NCBI RefSeq assembly: GCF_040066175.1
Contig: NZ_JBEAAM010000002.1
Coordinates: 62,001 to 126,000, forward strand
Length of the DNA stretch: 64,000 nucleotides
DNA from: Solimonas sp040066175
GTDB taxonomy: Bacteria; Pseudomonadota; Gammaproteobacteria; Nevskiales; Nevskiaceae
Direction of reading: 5' to 3'
Each line of letters opens with the position of its first letter. Within the stretch, counting starts at the first letter, position 1. The position numbers and the translations under genes are program-made. Below are positions 27,210 through 38,190 of this stretch, piece after piece. The notes under the pieces are model-generated. The model was not told the origin of the DNA and did no database searches. It saw only the letters and a list, made by a program, of their open reading frames with translations.

Positions 27210-27238
27210 ACGGGGAGCGGGACGGGGAGCGGGACGAC
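27203..27238. repeat. 12-bp tandem repeat, three copies
   Basis: The unit GAGCGGGACGGG occurs at 27203-27214 and 27215-27226, and with two changes at 27227-27238. It abuts and overlaps the right arm of the hairpin downstream of atpC. Its copy number could vary between strains. Confidence 0.7.
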
Positions 27239-27257
27239 GCCGGGTGGCGCCTGCGGA

Positions 27258-27683
27258 TCAAGAGCCGCGCTTGGCGTTCTTGAGCTTCTGCACGAACTGC
27301 AGGCGGGCCGCGGCCTCGATCAGCTCGGACTGCGCGCGCGCCAGGTCGATGTCCGACTTGGCACCGGCGAGCTTGTCTTCGGCCGCCTGCTTGGCCGCAA
27401 GCGCGGCGGCCTCGTCGGCATCCCGCGCACGCAGCGCGGTGTCGGCGAGCACGGTCACGAGGTACGGCTGCACCTCGAGGATGCCGCCGCCGACGAAGAA
27501 TTCGAGTTCGTCGCCCTCCGGCGGCTGCACGCGCACCGTGCCCGGCTTGAGCCGCGTCAGCAGCGGCGCGTGCCGCGGCGCGATGCCGACCTCGCCCATT
27601 TCCGCGGGCGCGAACACCATGCGGGCCTCGCCCGAGTGGATGTGCCCTTCGGCGGAAACGATGTCGATATGGATGTTGGCCAT
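27258..27683 (-). CDS. atpC: ATP synthase F1 subunit epsilon
   Basis: This 141-residue protein begins MANIHIDIVSAEGHIHSGE and has GEVGIAPRHAPLLT and VQPYLVTVLADTA, canonical for the epsilon subunit. It links the gamma shaft to the c-ring and inhibits ATP hydrolysis. The C-terminal helices are present. ATG 27683 is chosen over an upstream in-frame codon at 27743 that lies within the long hairpin after atpD. Confidence 0.95.
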   Translation of the reverse strand: MANIHIDIVSAEGHIHSGEARMVFAPAEMGEVGIAPRHAPLLTRLKPGTVRVQPPEGDELEFFVGGGILEVQPYLVTVLADTALRARDADEAAALAAKQAAEDKLAGAKSDIDLARAQSELIEAAARLQFVQKLKNAKRGS

Positions 27684-27700
27684 TACGGTTCTCGTGACGG

Positions 27701-27753
27701 GTGACAGGTGACTGGTGATCGGTGACTGCGCGTCACCTATCACGAGTCACGTG

Positions 27754-27757
<4 letters not shown>
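27701..27757. repeat. Long imperfect hairpin between atpD and atpC
   Basis: Two 26-base arms (27701-27726 and 27732-27757) pair with only three mismatches around a 5-base loop, TGCGC. The arms consist of repeated GTGAC/GTGAT words. The right arm includes the atpD stop codon, and the atpC start lies 17 bases beyond the left arm. Such a stem could slow degradation or modulate the beta:epsilon ratio, or may be a dispersed repeat. Confidence 0.75.
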
Positions 27758-29136
<1,379 letters not shown>

Positions 29137-29217
29137 TTCTTGACCCTGTTTCCGTTCCGTGTCTCACGCCGCGCCGTGTCCGGCGCGAGATTCAATGCAA
29201 ATTCAAACCGCGGTGGC

Positions 29218-30078
29218 TCAGACGGCCGCCGCACCGCCGACGATTTCCGCCAGCTCCTTGGTGATGTTGGCCTGGCGCGCCTTGTTGTAGGCGAGCTGCA
29301 GCTGATTGATGATCTTGCCCGCGTTGTCGGACGCCGCCTTCATCGCCACCATGCGCGCCGACTGCTCGGACGCCACGTTCTCGATCACCGCCTGATAGAC
29401 CTGCGATTCGACATAGCGCATCAGCACCGCGTCGAGCAGCTCGGTCGAGGCCGGCTCGTAAAGATAATCCCAGTGCTCGAGCAGGCCTTCGCTCTTGACC
29501 GGCTCCACCGGCAGCAGCTGGGCCACCGTCGGCTTCTGCGTCATCGTGTTGACGAACTGATTGGCGATCACGCTGACGCGATCGACGCTGCCGTCACGGT
29601 AGGCATCGGTCAGCACCTTGATGACGCCGAGCAGCTGTTCGAGGTGCGGTCGGTCGCCGAGGTGCGTCGCGGTCGCGTGGACCTTGCCACCGAGGCGCTT
29701 GAAGAACGAGACGGCCTTGTTGCCGATCAGCACGAACTCGACTTCGACGCCCTTGGCCTTCCACTCGCGCACTTCGCGGACGACGGTGCGGAATACGTTC
29801 ATGTTGAGGCCGCCGCACAGACCGCGATCCGAGGAGACGACCAGGTAGGCGACGCGCTTGACCTCGCGCTCCACCGTGAACGGGTGCTTGTATTCGAGGT
29901 TCGCCTGCGCCAGATGGCCCAGGGTACGGCGGATCTTCTCGGCATACGGGCGTGCTGCCGCCATGCGATCCTGCGCCTTGCGCATTTTCGACATGGCGAC
30001 CTTTTCCATCGCCCGCGTGATCTTCTGCGTGTTCTTGACGCTCTTGATCTTGGTGCGGATTTCCTTGGCGCCGGCCAC
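29218..30078 (-). CDS. atpG: ATP synthase F1 subunit gamma
   Basis: This 286-residue rotor shaft subunit begins MAGAKEIRTKIKSVKNTQKI and has the conserved SDRGLCGGLN. The C-terminal helix ends in NKARQANITKELAEIVGGA, typical of the family signature. It lies 20 bases downstream of atpA. Confidence 0.98.
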   Translation of the reverse strand: MAGAKEIRTKIKSVKNTQKITRAMEKVAMSKMRKAQDRMAAARPYAEKIRRTLGHLAQANLEYKHPFTVEREVKRVAYLVVSSDRGLCGGLNMNVFRTVVREVREWKAKGVEVEFVLIGNKAVSFFKRLGGKVHATATHLGDRPHLEQLLGVIKVLTDAYRDGSVDRVSVIANQFVNTMTQKPTVAQLLPVEPVKSEGLLEHWDYLYEPASTELLDAVLMRYVESQVYQAVIENVASEQSARMVAMKAASDNAGKIINQLQLAYNKARQANITKELAEIVGGAAAV

Positions 30079-30098
30079 GGGTCTGCCTCTTTAGCGGG

Positions 30099-31637
<1,539 letters not shown>

Positions 31638-31689
31638 ACGAACCGTGTCCTAAAGAGAGTCGCCTTGGAGTCTTTCCGGGCGCGAGGGC

Positions 31690-32226
31690 TTAGCGCGTGA
31701 GCGCGGTTTGCAGGCGATCGAGTTCGCCGCGGACGGAACCGTCGATGACCAGATCGCCGGCGCGGATCAGCGCACCGGCGATCAGCTCGGGATCGACTTT
31801 CCAGTCGATGACGACGTCCCGCTGCAGGCGCTTCTTCACCGCGGCGGCGAGCTGATCCTGCTGGGCGGGCGCGACCGGGGCGGCGGACGTGATCTCCACG
31901 TCCGCGCGCGACTCGGCCTCCGCGCGCAGGTGCTCGAACTGTTCGGCGATCGCCGCGATGGCCTGCAGCCGGCCGTTCTCGGCCAGCAGCCGCACCAGGG
32001 CGACGGCTTGCGCCGGCAGCTTGCCGGCGAGCGCCTGGTTGAGCGCCGCCGCGAGCTGCGCACGGGTGAGCGCGGGATGCCCGATCAGCCGCGAAACCTG
32101 CGCGTCGGCCAGCAGCCGCGCCAGGCTCGCCAGTGCGTCGCTCCACGCCTTGAACGCGCGCGTGTCGCGGGCCAGCTCGAAAACCGCCTTGGCATAGGGC
32201 CGCGCGAGCGTGCTGTAGTCCGCCAT
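31690..32226 (-). CDS. atpH: ATP synthase F1 subunit delta
   Basis: This 178-residue stator subunit begins MADYSTLARPYAKAVFELA and ends with IDGSVRGELDRLQTALTR, both canonical. It joins the b-subunit stalk to the top of F1. There are 52 bases to atpA and 18 to atpF. Confidence 0.96.
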   Translation of the reverse strand: MADYSTLARPYAKAVFELARDTRAFKAWSDALASLARLLADAQVSRLIGHPALTRAQLAAALNQALAGKLPAQAVALVRLLAENGRLQAIAAIAEQFEHLRAEAESRADVEITSAAPVAPAQQDQLAAAVKKRLQRDVVIDWKVDPELIAGALIRAGDLVIDGSVRGELDRLQTALTR

Positions 32227-32244
32227 GTCGTCGATCCGAACGGG

Positions 32245-32718
32245 TTAGACGCGCGCCGCCAGCTCGCCGAGTACGTCGGCGTGGGCCTTGGCGTCGATTT
32301 CGCGCTTGAGGATCTTCGCCGCGCCGATCACCGCCAGCTCGCCGACCCGCTTGCGCAGATCCTCGCGGGCGTGGGCGACTTCACGCTGCACGTCCTCGTG
32401 CGCCTTGGCGACGATGCGCTCGGCCTCTTCCTGAGCATGAGCCTTGGCCTGCTCGACGAGCTGCGCGGCCTGCTTGCCCGCCGCGGCGAGGATGTCCTGC
32501 GCCTGCGTGCGCGCCGCCTTGAGCTCTTCTTCGCTCTTGGCCGACGCATCCTGCAGAGCGCGCGCACCCTTTTCGGCGGCGGCCAGACCGTCGGCGATCT
32601 TCTGCCGGCGCTCTTCCATCGCCTTGGTGATCGGCGGCCACACGAACTTCATCGTGAACCACACGAAGATACCGAAGACGATCATCTGTCCGACGATGGA
32701 CGGGATGCTTGCCTGCAT
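32245..32718 (-). CDS. atpF: ATP synthase Fo subunit b
   Basis: This 157-residue stator protein has a single N-terminal membrane helix (IVGQMIVFGIFVWFTMKFVW) followed by a long charged coiled coil rich in Ala, Glu and Lys. It starts MQASIPS. The length and architecture are typical of bacterial subunit b. Confidence 0.96.
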   Translation of the reverse strand: MQASIPSIVGQMIVFGIFVWFTMKFVWPPITKAMEERRQKIADGLAAAEKGARALQDASAKSEEELKAARTQAQDILAAAGKQAAQLVEQAKAHAQEEAERIVAKAHEDVQREVAHAREDLRKRVGELAVIGAAKILKREIDAKAHADVLGELAARV

Positions 32719-32779
32719 GGGCTAAGCTCCAGGTTGAGAGTGAGTCAGGAACGAACTGCCGACCGGACGCGAAGCGGCT

Positions 32780-33049
32780 TCAGCCGCCCTGCACCGCTGC
32801 GATCAGCGGGTTGGCGAACATCATCAGCAGACCCATGGCCACGCCGATGATCGACACGGCGTCGAGCAGGCCGGCGATGATGAACATCTTGGTCTGCAGC
32901 ATGTTGGCCATTTCCGGCTGGCGCGCAGCGCCCTCGAGGAACTTGCCGCCGAGCAGGCCGAAGCCGATGGCGGTGCCGAGCGCGGCGAGACCGAAGATGA
33001 GGCCGAGGGTCAGCGCCGTGTTGGCCTGGATCTGAGCGATGAGCTCCAT
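32780..33049 (-). CDS. atpE: ATP synthase Fo subunit c
   Basis: This 89-residue hairpin of two membrane helices has the polar loop ARQPE at residues 42-46. The proton-carrying acid is D63 in helix 2 (IIAGLLDAVSIIGV). The residues around it do not show the sodium-binding pattern, so the ring is likely proton-driven. Confidence 0.97.
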   Translation of the reverse strand: MELIAQIQANTALTLGLIFGLAALGTAIGFGLLGGKFLEGAARQPEMANMLQTKMFIIAGLLDAVSIIGVAMGLLMMFANPLIAAVQGG

Positions 33050-33115
33050 GGATGTACTCCGTGTGTTGCGGTGGTGGAAAAGAAAAATGAATGTCGGCCG
33101 GGAAGGACGACGGCC

Positions 33116-33901
33116 TCAGTGATGCTCGTAGGCCATGCTGATGTACACGATGGTCAGCGTCATGAAGATGAACGCCTGCAGCGTGACGACCAGGATGTGG
33201 AAGATCGCCCAGCCCAGTCCCGGGATGGTCTGCGCCCACCAGGGCAGCAGCGCGATCAGGATGAAGATCAGCTCGCCGGCGTAGAGGTTGCCGAACAGAC
33301 GCAGCGCCAGCGAGATCGGCTTGGCCAGCAGCTCGACCGTATTGAGCACGACATTCGCCGGGAGCAGCTTGGCCCCGAACGGATGGGTCAGGAACTCCTT
33401 GGTGAAGCCGCCGATGCCCTTGCCCTTGAGGCTGTAGATGATGATCAGGCCGAACACCGTCAGCGACAGCGCGAACGTGGCGCTCATATCCGCCGAAGGC
33501 ACCGCGCGGAAGTAGTCGAGACCAAAGACGTGCTTGGCGATCATCGGCGGCAAGTCCACCGGGACCAGGTCCATGCAGTTCCACAGGAAGGTCCAGACGA
33601 AGATCGTCAGGGCCAGCGGCGCGAGGAAGTCACGCTTGCCGTGGAACGCATCCTTGACCGCGTTGTCCACGAAATCGACCATGATCTCGACGAAGTTCTG
33701 CAGCTTGCCCGGCACGCCGCTGGTGACGCGCACGGCCGCCATGCGGAACAGCGTCAGGAACACGAGGCCGAGGACGGTGGAAACGAACAGCGTGTCCAGA
33801 TGCCACGCCTGAAGGCTGATGAATGCGTCATCGTGGCCGGTCGCCCAGTGCTTCAGGTGGTGCGTCACATACTCGGCAGGAGAATGACCCGCTTCAGCCA
33901 T
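33116..33901 (-). CDS. atpB: ATP synthase Fo subunit a
   Basis: This 261-residue proton-channel subunit has the essential Arg at residue 201 in SLALRLFGNLYAGE, preceded by LNTVELLAKPI. Several membrane helices are evident. The length is usual for proteobacteria. The start overlaps the atpI stop by 8 bases. Confidence 0.97.
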   Translation of the reverse strand: MAEAGHSPAEYVTHHLKHWATGHDDAFISLQAWHLDTLFVSTVLGLVFLTLFRMAAVRVTSGVPGKLQNFVEIMVDFVDNAVKDAFHGKRDFLAPLALTIFVWTFLWNCMDLVPVDLPPMIAKHVFGLDYFRAVPSADMSATFALSLTVFGLIIIYSLKGKGIGGFTKEFLTHPFGAKLLPANVVLNTVELLAKPISLALRLFGNLYAGELIFILIALLPWWAQTIPGLGWAIFHILVVTLQAFIFMTLTIVYISMAYEHH

Positions 33902-34250
33902 CGTTCGTATCCCAAAGAAGCGCGAACCAGTACACCGGCAGCGTCAACGCGAACGTCACCACCACCGGCGCGAACACCTCTGCAAAAAACCGGACCGCGA
34001 CCGCGAACAAAACCGCGGCGAGGATCAATTTCCTCACCTCGGCCCGGTAAAAATTCATCACCGCATGCGGCGCATCGGACGCCGCCACTGAAAAGGTCTT
34101 GATGGCCGCGTAGATCGTCAGCACCGCCCCGATCGACCCACCCACCAGCGCCGCCAGTCCCGAGCGCAGATCCGCGAAGGCTGCCCACAAGGCAGCCGAG
34201 ATCACCGCAATCAAAGCCTGGAGGAGCGCGATGCGCGTCGCCGTCTTCAT
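33894..34250 (-). CDS. atpI: ATP synthase accessory protein AtpI
   Basis: This 118-residue membrane protein has about four hydrophobic segments. It is the first gene of the operon and occupies the usual AtpI position and size. AtpI helps assemble the c-ring. The start MKTATRIALLQALIAVISAA follows the operon promoter by about 38 bases. Confidence 0.85.
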   Translation of the reverse strand: MKTATRIALLQALIAVISAALWAAFADLRSGLAALVGGSIGAVLTIYAAIKTFSVAASDAPHAVMNFYRAEVRKLILAAVLFAVAVRFFAEVFAPVVVTFALTLPVYWFALLWDTNDG

Positions 34251-34287
34251 GACACCCTGGCGATGGTGCGCCGCACCAATCCGAAAA

Positions 34288-34317
34288 AGTATAGCGGCTT
34301 TCCGCGGATGTGATCAA
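34288..34317 (-). promoter_or_regulatory. atpIp: Sigma70-type promoter of the atp operon
   Basis: On the minus strand TTGATC (34317-34312) and TATACT (34293-34288) are separated by 18 bases. RNA would start near 34281, giving a leader of about 30 bases before atpI. This is the best promoter match in the window. Confidence 0.75.
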
Positions 34318-34436
34318 TACTGGCCGCCGAGAGGGCCAGCCGCCCCTGACGCGGCGCTGCGTTGAGCAATTTTCCTACACGCGCCTTCCCAAAATCAGAC
34401 TCGATTGTCCGCGACCGCCTCGCGACAGTGTCCGGA

Positions 34437-35621
34437 ATGCCGACCATGCCCCATCCCCGCCCCGCACGCCCGCCCGCATCCGACACGTCGCCACCGCTTC
34501 AACCACCCAGCGGGGACCACCTGCCCGAGCTCGACGGACTGCGCGCAATCGCGGTGCTGATGGTCCTGCTCCTGCATACCAAGCCGGCGTGGTTTTTCTG
34601 GGGCTGGGCCGGCGTCGATCTGTTCCTGGTGCTGTCCGGCTTCCTGATCACGCGCATCCTGCTGGTCAACCGCGGCCAGCCCGGCATGCTGTGGTCGTTC
34701 TACGGACGCCGCGCGCTGCGCATCTGGCCCGTGTACTACCTCACGCTGCTGGCGACGGCGCTGATCTACGTGCTCGCCGCCGCCGCAAATCCGGAACTGG
34801 ATCCCGGCGTGCCCGCCGGCCATTGGCTCAGCCTGGTGTTCCTGCAGCAGACCGAGCAGTACTTCGGCGGCCCGGCCCGGCCGTACATCTGGTTCTTCGC
34901 GCACTCGTGGTCGGTCGCGGTCGAGGAGCAGTTCTACCTGATCTGGCCCTTGCTGCTGATCGGGCTGGCGATCCGGCCGTCGCGGCTGGCCCTGCTGGGT
35001 GCGATCGCCCTGGGTGCCGCCTGCATCGCCCGTGCCCAGGGCATGTCCATGTACCTGCTGCTCACGCGCATCGACGGCCTGATACTCGGTGCCGCCGTCG
35101 CGTTCTCGGTGGCCGGCCCGCAACCCTGGCTGCACCGCGTGCAGCCGCGCCACCTCGCCGGCGCCGCCCTGGTCGGCGCGCTGCTCGTCGGCCTGTACCT
35201 GTGGGAGGGCGCCCGCGACGAAGGTCGCGCCTTCGGCACCCGCGCCATCGCGGTACCGGGCTTCGCGCTGCTGTTCACGGCGGCCCTGTGCACCGCATTG
35301 CAGAACATCGGGCACCGGCGGCTGGCCTGGCTGCGCAGCCAGCCGCTGCGATGGGTTGGACGCATCAGCTACGGCCTGTACATGTACCACGTGCCCGTGC
35401 ATGCGCTGGTGCTGCTGGCGGTGAAGTACGGCTGGTTCGGCCCCATCGCCGCGAAACTCGTCCTGTGGGCAGGCAGCTTCGCACTGGCGCATGTGTCCTA
35501 CGAGTACTTCGAAAAACGCATCCTTGCGCTGCGGCGGGCGCTTCCGTATCGTTCCGGCGCACAGTCGATGGATGGAGCGCGGGGGGCACTGCGTAGCGAA
35601 AGGAGCAAGCATGCGGCGTAG
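34437..35621 (+). CDS. Membrane acyltransferase 3 (OafA/YrhL-like), copy 1
   Basis: This 394-residue integral membrane protein transfers acyl (usually acetyl) groups to sugars. It has the family R-x10-H motif (GLRAIAVLMVLLLH), the signatures FLVLSGFLITRILL and FYGRRALRIWPVYYL, and SVAVEEQFYLIWPLLL. About ten membrane helices are visible. ATG 34437 is preferred; an upstream in-frame TTG at 34362 is possible. It is the first gene of the polysaccharide locus, divergent from atpI. A proline-rich N-terminus of about 25 residues precedes the domain. Confidence 0.88.
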   Translation: MPTMPHPRPARPPASDTSPPLQPPSGDHLPELDGLRAIAVLMVLLLHTKPAWFFWGWAGVDLFLVLSGFLITRILLVNRGQPGMLWSFYGRRALRIWPVYYLTLLATALIYVLAAAANPELDPGVPAGHWLSLVFLQQTEQYFGGPARPYIWFFAHSWSVAVEEQFYLIWPLLLIGLAIRPSRLALLGAIALGAACIARAQGMSMYLLLTRIDGLILGAAVAFSVAGPQPWLHRVQPRHLAGAALVGALLVGLYLWEGARDEGRAFGTRAIAVPGFALLFTAALCTALQNIGHRRLAWLRSQPLRWVGRISYGLYMYHVPVHALVLLAVKYGWFGPIAAKLVLWAGSFALAHVSYEYFEKRILALRRALPYRSGAQSMDGARGALRSERSKHAA

Positions 35622-35744
35622 CACGCTGCACGCCTGCTTGCGCGTCGTGAGCATCGAACCCGCCCCCGGATCCCGCATGATCCCCACGTCCGCCAGCGCC
35701 GCCCGCTTACCGGGTGCGCCTGCACGCAGACTGGCACGACCGAC

Positions 35745-36977
35745 ATGACGCAGGCCGGCGGCGAGTATCTCAAGGGCCTCGACGGCATCCGCGGCCTGGC
35801 GATGGCCACCGTGGTTCTCACGCACATGCATCTGGTCGGCGTGGGCTGGATCACGATCCAGATCTTCTTCGTCCTGTCCGGATTCCTGATCACACGCATC
35901 CTGCTGTCGATGCGCGAGCAGCATGGCCTGGGCGATTACCTGAAGATCTTCTACGCGCGCCGCACGCTGCGCATCTTCCCGATCTACTACCTGTTCCTGC
36001 TGACGCTGTGGGCGGTGTCGTTCTTCGTGCCGGAGCTGGACAGGGAGCGTCGGCAGATTCCCTACGCGCTGGCCTACGTATGGAACTGGTACGCGATCAC
36101 CGACCATGGCGGGCTGGCACCCGAGCTGGAGCACTTCTGGTCACTGGCCGTGGAGGAGCAGTTCTACCTGCTGTGGCCGCTGCTGCTGTTCTTCGCACGC
36201 GGCACCGCATTCTGGAAGATCGCGATCGGCATCGTCGTCGCCGGCCCGCTGATCCGCCTCGGCTGCGCGCTGGCCTGGCCGCAGCTCGACGGCGTGCTGC
36301 CGAACGCCCACAAGGCGATCTACCAGATGTCCACGACACACCTCGACGCGTTCGCCGTCGGCGCCTTGCTGTGCTATGTGATCCGGCAACCGTGGTCGTA
36401 CCGCTTCACGGGCACCCACCTGATGCTCGGCGTCGTCGCGGCCTGGCTGCTCGGGTCGCTGGCTTCGGGCTTCGGCTTCGGCCGCGGCGGGCCGTACCGC
36501 ATCCCGCTCAATCTCGGCTACCCGATCCACATGGCGGACAACTGGCAGTTCGTCTGGGGCTACAGCGTCATCAATCTGCTGGCCGCGGGCCTGATCCTGC
36601 TGGTTGCCCAGGGCCGTTTCGCCAACGCCCTGTTCATGCACCCTTTCGTGCGGCGCATGGGCGTGATCTCGTACGCCGCATACATCTTCCACCTCGGGAT
36701 CGTCTATCTGCTGGTACCGCCGATCAAGCAGGTCCAGGCCGCCCTAGGCAGCGTCTATCTGGGAACCTGGCTGTGCGCGCCGCTGGTGCTGGCGCTGGTC
36801 TTCGGCCTGGCCGAGCTGTCCTACCGGTTCTTCGAGAGCCGTTTCCTGGTCATGAAGGACCGCCAGTTCGGCCGGGCGCCGGTCGAGACCGCGGCGCCGA
36901 GCGGCACGACCACGGCCGACGCCGGCCGGCCCCTGCAATCCGGCACGCTGCTGATCGATCCCCGCACGAGCCGATGA
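35745..36977 (+). CDS. Membrane acyltransferase 3 (OafA/YrhL-like), copy 2
   Basis: This 410-residue membrane protein has R-x10-H as GIRGLAMATVVLTH, FFVLSGFLITRILL, FYARRTLRIFPIYYL and SLAVEEQFYLLWPLLL. About ten helices are followed by a hydrophilic C-terminal tail of about 45 residues. It is clearly paralogous to copies 1 and 3 but diverged, so a different sugar position or acyl donor is possible. It is separated from copy 1 by a 123-base gap in which I see no site. Confidence 0.88.
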   Translation: MTQAGGEYLKGLDGIRGLAMATVVLTHMHLVGVGWITIQIFFVLSGFLITRILLSMREQHGLGDYLKIFYARRTLRIFPIYYLFLLTLWAVSFFVPELDRERRQIPYALAYVWNWYAITDHGGLAPELEHFWSLAVEEQFYLLWPLLLFFARGTAFWKIAIGIVVAGPLIRLGCALAWPQLDGVLPNAHKAIYQMSTTHLDAFAVGALLCYVIRQPWSYRFTGTHLMLGVVAAWLLGSLASGFGFGRGGPYRIPLNLGYPIHMADNWQFVWGYSVINLLAAGLILLVAQGRFANALFMHPFVRRMGVISYAAYIFHLGIVYLLVPPIKQVQAALGSVYLGTWLCAPLVLALVFGLAELSYRFFESRFLVMKDRQFGRAPVETAAPSGTTTADAGRPLQSGTLLIDPRTSR

Positions 36978-37014
36978 CACAGCGCCGATCCATTCCCGTT
37001 CCCAGGCACCCGCA

Positions 37015-38163
37015 ATGACCCGACGCAAGACCGACATCGTCGTCACCACGATCTTCGAGCCCGCCTGGCTGCAGGGATACCTAGACAATGTGCGGGCGCA
37101 CGGGCACGTCGAGGACGTGACCCTGCGCATCATCTGCGACCGCAAGACGCCCGGCAGCGTCCATGCAGCCGCGCAAGCGGCGCGGCGCCAGGGCTTCCAG
37201 ATCGACTGCCCGAGCCTCGACGAGCAGGAAAGCTACCTGCGCAGACTGGGCCTGCCAGCCGACTTCATCCCCTGGAACACCGACAACCGCCGCAACATCG
37301 GCTTCCTGCGCGCCTGGGAATCGGGCGCGGACGTGCTGATCTCGATCGACGACGACAACTACTGCCGCGACGATTCCGACTTCGTCGGCTGCCATCACGT
37401 GGTCGGGCGTCCTGCGGGCACGGCCGCGGCGGTGGCGGCGGCTGCGCCGTGGTACAACATCTGCGAGCAGCTGGACTTGCAGACGGGCGCGCGTGCCTAT
37501 GCACGCGGCTACCCGTACGCCGCGCGCAGCCCGCAAATGCAGGCAACCCCCGCCGCCGGCACGGCCGACCAGGCCGCCCGCACGGTCGCGATCAACGCCG
37601 GCCTGTGGATCGACGACCCGGACGTCGATGCGCTGACGCGCCTGGTGCTGGCCCCCCGCGCGCGGCGCGCCGCAGCCGGTGCGGTGCTGCTCGCGCCGGA
37701 AACCTGGAGCCCGATCAACACGCAGAACACCGCCCTGATGCGCGCGGCGATCCCGGCCTACTACTACGTGCGCATGGGCTTTCCGCTGCAGGGCCTGCGC
37801 ATCGACCGGTTCGGCGACATCCTGTCCGGCTACTTCGTGCAGAAATGCGCCAAGCACCTGGGCCACACGGTGCGCATCGGCGCGCCGGTCGCCGAGCATC
37901 GGCGCACGCCGCACAATCTGTTCAAGGACCTGTACCACGAGCTGGCCGGCGTGGTCCTGGTCGAGGAACTCGCCCCGTGGCTGCAGGCGCTGCGCCTGTC
38001 CGGATCGGATTACATCGAGGCTTACGCGTCGTTGGCCGACGCGATCGGCGGTGAAGCATCGCGCTTCAAGGGCTTCGTCTGGGACGAAGGCGGCCGCGAA
38101 TTCCTGCTCGAGACCGCCGCGTGCATGCGCACCTGGCTCGGCATCGTGCGCGCGCTCGCGTAG
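37015..38163 (+). CDS. RGP/GT75-like glycosyltransferase or mutase-like protein
   Basis: This 382-residue soluble protein starts MTRRKTDIVVTTIFEPAWLQ. It has an aspartate-rich metal/nucleotide-sugar motif, ADVLISIDDDNYCRDD, an INAGLWIDDPDVDALTRL segment, and INTQNTALMRAAIPAYYY followed by RFGDILSGYFVQKC. This order resembles plant reversibly glycosylated polypeptides (GT75, UDP-arabinopyranose mutases) and related bacterial proteins. A role in sugar transfer or ring-form conversion for the polysaccharide is an inference. It sits between two acyltransferase genes. Confidence 0.6.
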   Translation: MTRRKTDIVVTTIFEPAWLQGYLDNVRAHGHVEDVTLRIICDRKTPGSVHAAAQAARRQGFQIDCPSLDEQESYLRRLGLPADFIPWNTDNRRNIGFLRAWESGADVLISIDDDNYCRDDSDFVGCHHVVGRPAGTAAAVAAAAPWYNICEQLDLQTGARAYARGYPYAARSPQMQATPAAGTADQAARTVAINAGLWIDDPDVDALTRLVLAPRARRAAAGAVLLAPETWSPINTQNTALMRAAIPAYYYVRMGFPLQGLRIDRFGDILSGYFVQKCAKHLGHTVRIGAPVAEHRRTPHNLFKDLYHELAGVVLVEELAPWLQALRLSGSDYIEAYASLADAIGGEASRFKGFVWDEGGREFLLETAACMRTWLGIVRALA

Positions 38164-38190
38164 CCAGCACGGAACAAAGGGACACTCGCG

